Under the pieces are notes generated by a model. It saw only the letters and a list, made by a program, of their open reading frames with translations. It searched no databases and was not told where the DNA came from. From assembly GCA_029204225.1 (NCBI GenBank), contig CM055097.1, positions 56,690,902-56,754,901 of the forward strand: DNA of 64,000 bases, written 5' to 3'. A program made the position numbers and the translations under genes. The first letter of the stretch is position 1. Every line of letters begins with the position of its first letter. This DNA comes from Diphasiastrum complanatum. Taxonomy: Eukaryota; Streptophyta; Lycopodiopsida; Lycopodiales; Lycopodiaceae. This document shows, one piece after another, positions 44,280 through 56,010 of this stretch.

Positions 44280-45573
44280 GTCGATTCTCTTAAAGGTGCA
44301 CACGTTCCCCTTTACGCCCTTGTGTTGGGTATTTCTTTACTTGGGAAGGTGGCTGTATTTGCGTAAGTTAACCCAACCTTAGAATCAAGGTAAATCTTGT
44401 TTGGTTGTGTGTATTTGTTTAATAGTATAGTTGGATTAGTTTTATTCTCCTTGTTTCTCAGTGAAAAAAAAATTTTAATTTCCTATATTGACCTTGTGAA
44501 TTTAGAGTTCATGGTTTTATTCTTACCTTTGTAAGAATGTACCTTTTAATTTTTTTTGGTTATGATCTTGAGGATGAAGTTAAAAAAAAAAAAAAATTAG
44601 ATAAAATAAGTTTAAGCTTGGATTGGGCTCTTAGGCATTTTTTGCCTTTTGGTGATGCTGCTGTACATATCTGACAGCCCTTGGTTTTGATGAGGGACAA
44701 CAAAGGCACATCTGCCTTCTGGTCAGACTGTGGGGTTTTTATTCGGTCAGCTCTTCACGAGGAACTGACTGGTGGTTTGTGGAAGGGTGGGGAGTCCTTT
44801 TTTCATAACCTTCAGACCTGCGTGGTGCCTACAGTCATTCGGAGGCTGTTTACTAGTACATGTCAGAAAATTCTGAAAAAAAAAAAATAGAAGAATAAAT
44901 AATTGAGCCGGGAATCCGTCTGCCTAGTGCCCGCGAACTCTGACCCTACAGCTCAGGAGTCTTCATTAACTTTTCAATTTGCGGGTACAGTACAGTACCT
45001 AGACTAAGTTATTTTGCAAGAGGATGAGGGAGCAGAGAGTAATACCTCCCTCGCAAACTATAGCAGGGCCCTGTAGCACCTGACTACGTATTTTTCTGGT
45101 TCGAGAGAGGGTGTGGCAGCGATCGGAAAAGCCGACATCTCTCAAGAATGGAACCGACAACTTTGATGAAAAATCGGTATAAGAAAAATATTACAGAATC
45201 AAAAAGTTCTCAAAATCGATTGCTTAAGAAATATGCAAGATTTTAGACGGTTAGTTGTTTTTTACAAGAAAATGTGCCTCTCACATGTATACATGGAAAG
45301 ATAAAATACTGCACTCTTTGAAAAGTACAGGAAATTTTAGGATTCAATTATCAATAAATCGATTTTTTAAGGACAGTATTCAAGTAATGCATGTAATTTG
45401 AAGGTTAAGCCTCAAGGCATTTGCCAGCTTGTATTATCTAGGCCAGGCCCTAGGGCCCAAGCCTCAAGCCTCAAGGCCATTGAAACTTGAAGTCTTGAGA
45501 GTATTGAGTATTGCCACTTGGACAATGGCACATTTAAGATTCACTTTAAAATTGAATGCATGTTGCCATGTGT
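44280..45573. other. Innermost right arm: gypsy-like leader
   Basis: This is the mirror of 41231-42533. No coding region is supported. Confidence 0.5.
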
Positions 45574-46964
45574 CATGGCCTGATATGAGGACTCTGCCAC
45601 GAAGCCACGCGTTATGTGACCACCGTGCTGCCCAATTAAAGTGCTTTCAATTCTGCGGCTTGCGACTCTCGAGTTGCCACTCCCAGTCTCCCACACTCCA
45701 GAGGGCCAAACTTCGAAGTTTGAAATTTTTGTTTTATTTATGAAATTTGAATGTTCATTTCCAAATTCCACTGCATGAGGCAGCGGGCTTGCCGCTTGAA
45801 AGTTGAGCTACGTTGGTTGTTGCATGAGCTACATTTGTTGCCGCAGCTTGCGAGGGTGAGCACTAAGCAATGAGCACTGGTGAGGCAGCGAGGAATCTGG
45901 ATCAAGATTTGTGAGGGTGAGGTACTAAGGCAAATCAATGAGCAGTGGTGAGGCATCGAGGAATCAGATCAAGATTTACGAGGGTGAGGCACTAAGGCAA
46001 ATCCAAATCGTCATTGCTTCCTTGAGCAGCTGAGGCAGTTCCTTGAGTAGCTGGGGCGCGACAGAGGCTGGGAGGGCTGGAGCGACTGTGAGGCTTGAGC
46101 GATGGTGTGGCTGCTGGCAGCTGGCTGTGAGTAGTGATCCACTGGTGACTGAGGCAGCGAGGGTGAGCACTGAGCACTGGTGAGGCAACGATAGTGAGCA
46201 GTGAGCACTAGTGAGGCAGCGAGCCTGTGCCTTCACAGTTCCCCCCGCCTATAGGTGCAGAAGCTTGGTTGGATCTCATGGTAACTTACTATTCTAGCTC
46301 AAATTGCACCAGACACGAAACAAACTACTGATAAATCATAAAAGAGCACAAAACACTGATAAATTGATATAGGAACACAATCATTCAAAGCAAATTATTG
46401 ATAAATCCTATGGGACACAAAACATTGTAGAGTACCAAGAGATGGATGGGATAGCTGATGCAAGAATAGAATAGATTGTACTTACTGATTGCAAAGGAAC
46501 TAGAGATTAAATTTAAAATATTTTAAAGAAAATATAGAAAGGTTAATCATTTCACAAACCGAGCAAGAAAATTCTATTCACACTAAGCCAAGCAGAAATA
46601 GTAGCAAAAGTAACTACGACATTGTACTTTTTCTTGATAGACTTTGGAAAAAAGTGATTGAATTAAATTCCTCATTTCATGCCCCGCGTAACCGATTGAG
46701 GATTAGTACTGTATAGATGGCCCTAGAATACAAAGTATGTACTTTTACATGGAGCTTAACAATGCACATGCAGAAATGAAGACCAAAGTTTGGCGCAACT
46801 TCATAGAGAACCCTTCTAACTGCACAGAAGAGGTCACACCGTCACAAACTTCATATGTGGCATAGATTACAGTGTACACCATTGAAAACGGCCTTCCAAG
46901 AGAACATCGTTATCAAAGTCAAAGTTGTATCTGTAGAATAAAATCAGACCACATTCCTTCATAA
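45574..46964. other. Right-arm non-coding segment
   Basis: It holds 85 bp not kept in the left arm (45574-45660), the mirror of the CTCACC repeat (about 45850-46215), and the mirror of 33401-34147. No gene. Confidence 0.55.
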
Positions 46965-47792
46965 TCAGTAAGTAAATTGATCAACCTCAACAAATCAGTA
47001 ATCACTCCAAGAGGCAGCTGAAGACCCTTCCACGTCGAGACACCTTCTCCAAGTTCACCTTCAGCACTAAAACTAGGGTGAAAGTAGCTCTCCCTTATCA
47101 ACAGATAATCCTTGATAGGAAGCAACACCTTGTTAGTGCAATACTACAATACCACTCGAAAGTCTAGAATACCGTGCACCTTGGAAATAGCATAGACAAT
47201 CACATGTACAACAACATACATAATCGTGAAAGCTTCACGCCAGCTCAGAGACAGGAAGGAACAAACTAGATAGCCTTTGGGGCTAGGCTTATCTGTTATT
47301 ATGAAAAGTGAGATTTATTCACATATTTACACTAGTTTTGTCAATCTCATTCAGATGGGCTACTGTTAACTAGCATGAATTTGAACTTTTAGCTTAAAAG
47401 AGACTCTATGAGTTTTTTGAGATCTCCCCTATCTAGAAAGAGACCACTAGATGCTGCAAAGTTTGGGCCGCATATTCAGGTAGTACGATATCCAGCACAC
47501 ACAGTGCATCCTAAGCAATAGGAGTAGGCTAAGGGTTTATTAGAGTATCTATAGCCTTCATATTGACTATGGTTGCAAATTCTATCTTCATTGTATATTC
47601 TCTGTAGAAAGAAGTCTTCCTCTTTATCTTTTTGTTGTTGTCTTCTGAAGTGGGAGGCTCCTCACTGCCAACTTCCTCAATAGCATGATCACATGTTTTA
47701 CCCCCTCCGGATCTGCACTAAATCATTTAAATAAAATTGACTGGTAACAATGTTACTAGTGCCTTCTTTGGAACCACTTCCTTTATGTGTGC
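46965..47792 (-). pseudogene. ARGONAUTE relic (AGO4/6/9 clade), right-arm copy
   Basis: The minus strand carries the same three pieces as 32566-33400. Piece 2 (about 47431-47712) is slightly better preserved: EEVGSEEPPTSEDNNKK, IKRKTSFYREYTMKIEFATI, MKAIDTLINP, DALCVLDIVLPEYAAQ. Piece 3 (about 46970-47117) reads YLLIRESYFHPSFSAEGELG, EGVSTWKGLQLPLG and LLRLINLLTD. Shared stops, such as that before DALCVLD, date from before the arms split; others are private. Confidence 0.75.
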
Positions 47793-48620
47793 AGCTAGCC
47801 TATGTAGAATGATTCCCAAGTCACCAAAATGAAAGATTTGCAAGGGACTAGATAGTAGAGCCTGGCCATAAGGACTTATCGATTCAGAACAAATAAAACC
47901 CACTTACACCTGATGTCTGAAATCTTACTTCCACTCTTCAAGTCCTTTACTGTCTTTTTCTGTCCATGCAATTAATCCATCTTTCATACTAAAGAAATCA
48001 TGTGATTCTTCTTCCATGAATTATGTTTGTTAAATTTTATTTTCACATTTTAATTTTGAAAGAGTTTTTTGCTTTTGCAATCTGAATGCTACAATCATCA
48101 ATAGTAAATCTCGAAGGATAGGAAAGCTCGTAGCAGGTATGACTGCTCTCTAGTACTATCTCATATAGACATTACTTACTGATCTTATCCTCAATCGAGG
48201 CACATCATGAGTGATAATGAGTAATTCCTTGAGCTTAGGTGATAAATGCCTATCTTGAGTGCAAAAGTCACATGTACATTGTATTGTGAGCTTATAAAGC
48301 TGGTGTCAAATTACTTCGATTTCAATTTTTCAGCTTACTCCATTTTCAAAAAAAAAATTGGACTTTTAAATATTGGTCTTTTATTTAAACAGGTGACTTT
48401 CATTATTGTGATAGTTTGGATGTACTACTAGCATAGTTGTAGGAGTTGCAAGCAAATTTTGGCAGTATGCATTGATGAATCATAGTTTTTATATCAGCTA
48501 GCTTGTCACTGAAATATATGGGACAGCTGCGCTCTTACAAAAAATAGATTTTTTACTATTGCGGGCCTGAAGCTTCTTGTTGCTTCAATATTGTCTCAAT
48601 AGTCAATTATTGTTGGAGGT
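47793..48620. other. Right-arm non-coding segment
   Basis: This is the mirror of about 31691-32565. Confidence 0.55.
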
Positions 48621-49673
48621 GTGAATATTTCACCAATTAGAAAACTCATTGGATTGTACTCACAAGCTTCAACGGAAACTTCCAAAGATGTCAGTGAAAC
48701 AAGTGAAAAATGTGTAATTAAATACACTAACAAAAAACAATCTAGCATTCTTGTAATGTTTGGAGCTAACAAAAAAAAGCACACCGAGAAATATGCTTGT
48801 GATGGGTGCAACGAGGAGCAAAAAGTTGATGCAGAACAAGAAAAGATTCAATCATCCAACCTCCGAAAGAATCTAGAAGCTCTTAGAATTGCAGAAGCTT
48901 GTAGCAAGTGGCAAGATCGATGGATCATTGATTACCCGTGGCTAGAGTTCAACAAAGAATTAGGAATGGTGTACTATAAAGTATGCAAGCAACAACCAAA
49001 CCATTTCAAAAATGTATTTGGAACTTTGGGGAGCACTAACATTCGTGCTAGTGCATGGTTGGATCATGGTAGGTCCAAAGTCCATAGACATATATATAGA
49101 GATCAGATTGAAGCAGAGAAAACAACAATACAAGAAGCGAATGCTACTATTTGCGGTAGAAAAGAAGAGGCGTTGTGGGCCTTGTTTAAGGTGGCATATT
49201 TTATTGCAAAAGAGGATCTTCCCTACACCAAGTTCCAATCTGAACTATGTTTGTTACGATCCCTTGGATTGAAAACAATGACAAAATGTCTCTATCAACA
49301 TGATAAGGCCTGTGCTGAATTTATAAAATACATTGCTGAATCATTACGAGAAAGTATTTTGGAAAAAGTAAAGCAAAGTCCTTTCTTTGGATTAATGGTG
49401 GATGAGTCCACGGACATATCCGACAAGAAGTCCTTGATTATGTATTTGTCTTACATTGAAAACTTCAATCCTATAACTTCTTATTTTTGTCTTATTTCTT
49501 TAGAAAATGAGAATGCCGAATCAATTTACGATGCAATCATGGCTGTTTTTGGTGACTCGAACCTAAATAGCAATGACCTAGATTCATTGGACTTTTCAAA
49601 TGCAATCAACTCTTGGACGAGATCGGCTGAGTATAGGCACATTTTTTTGAAGTCAAATGATAAGTTGATGTAA
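48621..49673 (+). pseudogene. hAT-family transposase, right-arm copy, internally deleted
   Basis: A 350-residue frame is open from MNISPIRKLIG through KYACDGC, WIIDYPWLEFNKELG, YYKVCKQQPNHF, WLDHGRSKVH, LMVDESTDISDKKSLIMYL to DSNLN. Here it jumps to SNDLDSLDFSNAINS, which is near the C-terminus in the left-arm copy. About 1.4 kb encoding the central catalytic and insertion domains is deleted at about 49566. The frame then runs into the 49613-50162 insertion. The N-terminal half is better preserved than in the left arm, with Asp kept in DESTD. Confidence 0.88.
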
Positions 49674-50162
49674 AGTTTGTTGTCTACATTTTTGTAAGTT
49701 ATGAATTTATACACTATTTCAATCTTATCCTTTTTATTTCTGTTTCCATTGGTTAACATATGTATCATGATCTATTGTGCTAATTGATGATCTTATATGC
49801 TTTCCTAAACGTTGTATCAAATTTTTCCTAATGAATTTAAAAAAGAATTTTAGATTTTTGAGTAGTATACTGCAATTGAGGTAGTGCAATGTGTTTTCAT
49901 AAGTATTTCAAATACTTATAGATCTTCAGATCTTCTCATAATAAACAAGCATAATCACCATGAAGAATGTGATATAGAAAGATATTGAATTGATTCCATT
50001 GCATAGGTTTGGAACAAGAAGACAATCTCAGAAGATCAGAACAATCTCATTGCTTGTTACTTTAATTTGAAAGGGCTGTCTATTTTTATGTTTCGGCCTA
50101 AAACAAATTCTAGTTAGGTAGCTGAGTGTTTTATACAAGATCTAGAAAAGTTGTTTTTGGTC
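49613..50162. other. Right-arm-only insertion of about 550 bp
   Basis: In the left arm the flanking sequences (AATGCAATCAACTC and ATGCTGCAAAAATGAGC) are contiguous. The insert is AT-rich, with no coding region and no clear terminal repeats. Confidence 0.65.
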
Positions 50163-51044
50163 ATGCTGCAAAAATGAGCTCTTTTTCCTTACAGTGATTC
50201 TGTTTGCTGCATAATTTTGTATGTTTCCATGATGATTTCAAGCACTATCTCTTGCAGACATTTGTTGACTCCCTCGTATTGAGCAGATGTTTTAGAGTTG
50301 ATTATACATTGTATGTTGATGTTTTAATGCTGAAATGTGGGTATAAGCTAATGTGCCTTTTATGTGACCAGAATGTATTAAGTCGATGTAGAGTTGATGT
50401 GACAAAAATCTGTCTAATAAAGATAGAATTTTACATGTTCATACAATGATTCAAAGCACCATTTTAGCCAACAACGTACTTTTTTGGTAAGTTTTTAGGC
50501 TTTTGTGAGATTTTTCTGTAAGCTTTAGAAATTTAAATGCGGCAATCTTACAGAAAGTGTTATGTCTATTGGTGGCTTTTGTTTTTGTCCTTAAGCATGT
50601 GTTCTCGTGTTGATGCACAACTGTTTTCCACATGTTGATGCATAATTGGTGTTCTCGTATGTATGTAGGGAGTAAGGTTCCGATATCCTTAACAAATTGC
50701 ACATCTTTGGTTTTGGTAAGACCCATTTTGTTGACTCTGCCTATCCTTCACATGAAAATATAGTTCATCAATAAATGAACGAAAATGACTCAAATTCAAT
50801 GCTTCCTGCATGAAATATTTTTGAAATCACTTTGAATATTGAATACAATTAGCTTTTAATTGCACTTTTTTGTATGCACATAAGTCTTTTGCAAAGCTTT
50901 GTTGATATTCTTAAAGAAATGTTTGCATGATTGTAGTGGTTGACGTTTCTAGTTTTATAGGTTTTATTGCATGTGTTATGATAGCAAATATTTCTAAAGA
51001 TAATTTTGGAGATGTTTTGGCCTATTGTCCATTCATAATTTTGA
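50163..51044. other. Right-arm non-coding segment
   Basis: This is the mirror of 26376-27180 and about 29268-29320, without the satellite insertion. The frame at 50451-50726 is not family-like. Confidence 0.5.
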
Positions 51045-51303
51045 TAGGTTTTTGAGGCATGTCACAAAATCAGCTATGCAGTTAAGATTGCAGTTGCACC
51101 ATATAGTATGGGTACATTTGTGAAGCATATCAATGACCTCATTTAGAAGGAAACAAGAGGCATGCTGAAGATCCTCTTCTACAATGTTATCAATGATGCA
51201 ATGTTGTGCACGGAGCATGCTGGCTGGAAGACTCTTACCTGCTATGGATGTTGTCTATGGCTTAAAGAGACAAGGAAAAATCCTTTCTGGTTTTGGAGTC
51301 TAG
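51045..51303 (+). pseudogene. Histone H4 pseudogene, right-arm copy
   Basis: The plus strand reads HVTKSAMQLRLQ, then in another frame HINDLI-stop-KETRGMLKILFYNVINDAMLCTEH, and after a further shift MDVVYGLKRQGKILSGFGV with stop at 51301-51303. The stop lies after DLI, where the left copy has Tyr; the left copy's own stop after ILF is Tyr here. The arms therefore decayed independently after duplication. Confidence 0.88.
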
Positions 51304-52396
51304 CTTATAAGTTAAAATGGTGTTTTTTAATACCAGCTTCAGTTGATTATACTATCTTCGAGAACTCCATTAAGTAGGGCTTTAGTTTATGATATACTTT
51401 TCTTATGAGCTATTGAAGGATTCTGGCATGACTGCAAGCCTCACCTTGTTATGAATTTACAAATGTCGCTTTCTTTGAATGTATTTCATCATTGGCATGG
51501 CACCATCTCTTGAGATAATGAAAATGATGGACGATTAGAGTTTGGATGTCTTTGTTGGAGACTTCTAATGTACTTGCTATTGTGCAATTTGATGTTGTTA
51601 TATCTCATTTTGATCCTTTCAAGGCATTGTTTAACTTTTTTTTTTGGATCAAAATTCTGTTGCCATGGTTACAATAACATAATTGTAGTTGAATCGATCA
51701 TGCTAGTGTAAGTTGTAAATTTAATGCTAAGGTTTTATTGTTTGTCTTATTTTTGGGTGGAGGACAACTACAAATTAGTGCAGGAAATTAGACGGCAAGC
51801 TAGAATTTTTCACAGTTTTAAACCTTAGACAGTTTGTTTTAATAGGATGTTTTAGACAGTTTTTTTAATTATTGTAGGATTCACGAGGCTATGTTTCAAA
51901 AATTCTAGGATTCCACAGATATTAATTTTAAAAAACCGATACATGAACATGTGTATAGGAAAATTTAGTATAACTCCAAAGAGGTTTCCCGATCACTGGG
52001 GTGTGGGGGGGGAATGTAATAATACCTCCCCTCCTCTCAAAAGTACAATCTGTTGGAGAATTGACAGGGGAGGAAAGTGGCGCACCTCCCAACAAGCCTG
52101 TCACCTCTCTCCTTGCAAAGCCCGCTTAGTCTTAAAAAATAAAATAAAATTCAAGTTTCAAATCTTAATGTTTAGAAGTTAAAACTTTTAGCACTAAGAT
52201 TGTTAATCTTAGAAAAATCTATTCTAAGGTAAATCTTGAAGGCTTGTCCTTCTCAGGCCGTACTTTCTTCTTTCTTCCTCTCTGTACTTGCATATCTCCA
52301 AAGGATTGGAGAGAACTGTGGTACGTTGGAGTTGGAGAGGGGAGAAAGGGTCAGAATTGAATTTCATTAAGTCTTTGGGGTCCATGAGCCATGTGG
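51304..52396. other. Outer non-coding part of the right arm
   Basis: This is the mirror of 25021-26113. No gene. Confidence 0.6.
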
Positions 52397-52890
52397 ACAT
52401 CTACTTGCAAGACTTCCAAGAGGCTGCTTCGTGGTTTTTTAACTGCATAGACGGGGTACTCCTTAAGCTACATTTCATTCTGGGCTTGCCCAAGGAATAT
52501 CAGTTGGAGGTACGCCGTAATCAGCCACAGTCCTTAGAGGATGCTGTGTGTTTTGCTCGGATTTTCGACGATACGCACATGATAACCCGCAAAGAGCAAC
52601 CAAAGCCCAAAGCCAAAGACAAATGATCTGCCGATCCTTCTTTCAAAAAGGGCAAGGAGCGCATGGTCAGCGAAGCTTCTCCTTCGGGGAAGAAAAAGAA
52701 GCGCCCTCGGTTGGAGAGAGCGGGCTTCGACAAGGCCAAAAGCGACGGGCTATACTTCTCCTGCATGGAGAAGGGGCACCTTTCTAAGGACTGGCCAAAG
52801 AGATGGAAGAAGGGTGGCCAATCCTTTAAGGCAGCAGGTATCCTAGCCATTGTGGTCCTAAGTGAATATGCCAGTAGGTTGAGTTTTTAG
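52397..52890 (+). pseudogene. Gypsy Gag fragment with zinc knuckle
   Basis: It starts exactly at the outer palindrome edge. The plus strand reads LHFILGLPKEYQLEVRRNQPQSLEDAV, a capsid motif, and later YFSCMEKGHLSKDWPKRWKKG, a CCHC knuckle whose first and last Cys are changed. Between them is a Lys-rich region with a frameshift near 52625. No polymerase follows. Confidence 0.8.
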
Positions 52891-54816
52891 CTCTAAATGC
52901 TATATTCCAACCATGTCGAGTATAGACCTACCTCCTATATTCCAAGGAGGTAGGGTGAAATTACCAATCAACATTATGAGACATACATGCAATTCAAACT
53001 TCAAGTTTTATACTCTAATCACGATTTGGATTCAGAACTTGAAAGGCCATTCATACAGAATAAAAAAATCTCCCCTCATGCAACAATTCTTTCAAGATGT
53101 GCTCCTAGTCTATATTATCCATTAGACTTTATCATCAAAGAAAAATATCTCAAAAGATCAACGTTCATGGTTTCTCTTACAACTTAGAGATATCATTCCA
53201 AGGCACACAATAAAAGGGATACAACCCAATAACATTCCCCAAAGATAGAATGAATCAAATTGTAGTGAAGATAATACTTGGAACTTTTTGATGGCTCCCA
53301 ATCCAAATGACGTGCTAAGAAATCCAAGACCGGAGGTTGCCTTTTGTCTACCTTTCCTTGTAGAAGTGCTCGGGAATGTGTTGAAGGGTAGTGTCTCAAA
53401 CCCGCTTCCAAAGTGATGGAACTTCCAAGGATATAGCCATAATATTGATTATGCCCACGGAGGGACAAATGAGCTAGTATCTCGCTACTCAGTGAGTAGA
53501 CATAATGTGCTCTCAAAAGTATAACTTTGGCCTCATATCCTTTCTCGTAAGAATAACGAAAAAGTATATAATTTTATCACTCTCTACACACACCCCTCAT
53601 TTCAATGAATCAATTGATATAATGATGTGATACTATGAGTATTTTATCAAGGGAAATTTCTCACTTATCACTCATACTCACAAACACCATGAAACTGAAT
53701 CTATAATAAGTCCATAAATGTAAAATGAAGATCTCTCAACCATTTCTCTCTTTCTTTCTCTCAAAAACTAAGCTCTCTAAAAAATTAGTAGTCTCAAAAA
53801 GTGGTAATCCCAAAAAGTATTAATCTCTCAAACTAGCAACTTTGCACTATTGACTCAATAATATATATCTCAATGAGCAAAATCTCTAAGCTTTTATAGG
53901 AGATGGGGAGGGGTTTGCCACGTTGGAATGAAGCCAAAGTGGTGATGATACCATAAAGATTTTTGCTCAGCACCCGTGTGCTTTCGTCATTTATCTTTTA
54001 CTCCCATTTAAGTGTGCATAAAGGCCTTGCATCTCATTGGACCATGTCTCGACTTTGCATTTTTGGAAGGTGGGAAAGGGTTTACTTGCCCATTTTGTCA
54101 CTTTCTATTTTATCATTGAAAGGTAAGACCCCTTGACCAAAGTCAAGAGTCTTTAAGGTTGTGATCTCCTCTTGTCTCCTATACAAGGAAGGGGAGAGCC
54201 TTCATTTTCTTTTCTTTCTTCTCTTTTCATTTTGTCAAGTCGAAATATCCCATAGCACTTGCGGTGGGTCACACCCGTTTAGGACCGTTCTTGTCTATGG
54301 AGGGTTGCACCTTGTCTGTAAAGGTCTTGACCTTTGTTCCCAATATCAATTTGAGTGCCTGAACTATTATTGCTTCCCTTAGATCAGCTTTGTTGGCTTG
54401 TTAGTGATTTGCATAGGAATGTTTACTGATGCTCTGATGTCGATTCTCTTCAACTCTTCGGTCTCAGATTTCTTTTTAGGTCTCAAGGAAAAGAACGTCC
54501 TGCAAAATCTCAGATACCTTTCTATACTAATAAAAACCCAAGGTTACATAGATGAAATCAGACGTACATCTGCCGAATTAAACTTGGTAGCCAATTCTAA
54601 GGCTAATTTTTATTTAAAAACTCTCTAGTTTTTTTTGGACGAATTGGGACCCCTTCGGCATGGGCTATACTGGCCAAATCTATGCTGGTTACACCTTGAT
54701 TTAATCAACTTCTATTAGAAACCATACAATATATTGCATAAAACTTTGAAAATTAGCTCAATTTTTTGTGCTAAATGATCGGCTAACAAATTAGGATCAT
54801 GGTCAAGACACTCCCA
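52891..54816. other. Unassigned region
   Basis: No gene or transposon domain was recognised. Frames at 53193-53516, 54161-54382 and 54398-54628 are isolated and unlike any family I know. Confidence 0.4.
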
Positions 54817-55735
54817 TGGATCAATCAACCTCTAATCCTACCTTTGATTTATCTAAACCTGATAGTGTGGCACAAGCACTAAAAATACCTCCTCCTGTTA
54901 AAGTGTATAAAGAGGAAAAGAAAGAGAGGAGTCTATAAGTAGTTAATTCATGGTCTAATGTTTGGAATAAATATTTTGACGTGAATATATTTTATGAAAG
55001 TGAAAAACTCTCCCCCACCACTATTTTCTAGATGGAAAAGCCTTAGTCTGGTGGGAGGTTTTTGTAGCCAAAGAATAACAACCCTTAACATGGGAGACAT
55101 TTTGCCTAGTATTCAAAAAATACTTTCTTCCACTGTTTGATGATTATGAACATTTTCAAAAGCTTTCAAAATTAACCATGGCTGAAGGCCTTGATCAATT
55201 CATTCAAGATATCTATGAGTATCTTACTCCTCTTCATAGTGAAATACCTCCAAAGATACAAATGCTCATGTTTATTGATGGATTACCGAAAGACTATCAA
55301 GTGGATGTTAGAAGGAACCATCTTGATACCCAAGAAGATGCTATTAGGGTTGCAAATTTTTTGGATGATACTCCTAAGCCACATAAGAGTTATCACCCTA
55401 ATGAGCAAAAGAAGGGTTTCCAATTTAAAAGAAAAAATAACAAAGTTACCAATGAGGCATCTTAAAATCCTAATTCTAAGAAATCCAAACACCACTTTAA
55501 TAGATATCAAGGTGACAAGAAGGACCTAGCAGAAACTCGAAGAAGAATCTTTGCTTCAAGTGCAATGTAGAGGGTCACCTTGCACACGATTGTGTCAAAA
55601 ACAAAGCCTCAACCTCAAGTATCATATCTCAAAGTAATGAGATGGATATTTGTTTTCTTAGTTCAATGTTTTATGGACCTAATGAGTTAATTTGGATTAA
55701 GGGTAAAATTGGAGGACATGTTATCTAATAGGGTC
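54817..55735 (+). pseudogene. Gypsy Gag fragment (element 4)
   Basis: The first part begins MDQSTSNPTFDLSKPDSVAQ and has several stops. An open frame (55178-55465) has LDQFIQDIYEYLTPLH, MFIDGLPKDYQVDVRRN and EDAIRVANF. A perfect CCHC knuckle (CFKCNVEGHLAHDC) lies at about 55555-55600. The sequence changes abruptly at about 55735. Confidence 0.85.
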
Positions 55736-56010
55736 TTTTCACATCGGCCGCTTGTAGATCTTTACGAGTTGCGGAGTTGTCTTTTATGCCAATGATGTGC
55801 TTCCATAAGGGTGTTAATGGATCTTAGGGTTAATGGATGTTAGAGTTAGATTTGGATCTTCCATTCATGCTGAAATCTGAACTATACTATCGCTCTCATG
55901 GGAACGAATCTACGCGTGACAACTAACTTTGTCTCTTTGATGCTAGATTGATTAGATCTTGGATTCGGGCTAGGCAAGGAAAGAAACCCACTACAATTTT
56001 GGCACCATTG
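55736..56010 (+). repeat. Possible LTR end and primer site of element 5
   Basis: TTTGGCACCATTGTCG at about 55997-56012 resembles the TTTGGCGCCGTTGCCG sites found after the 5' LTR of Tat/Athila-type gypsy elements, and ACCCACTACA just before it could be the LTR end. The LTR start is not certain. Confidence 0.4.

Larger units (their letters stand above)
43896..52396 (-). repeat. Right arm of the giant palindrome
   Basis: This is the mirror of 25021-42915 without the left-arm insertions. Its own differences are a hAT internal deletion at about 49566, an insertion at 49613-50162 and about 85 bp at 45574-45660 that the left arm lost where element 3 sits. Stops differ between arms, so this is not a duplicated assembly of one sequence. 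Confidence 0.93.

Noticed and set aside
50451-50726. 91-residue minus-strand frame in the right arm
   Set aside because: The mirror sequence in the left arm breaks the frame and no family is recognisable.
25021-52396. Palindrome as an assembly artefact
   Set aside because: The arms differ by many substitutions, private stops and several insertions; a fold-back artefact would be nearly identical.
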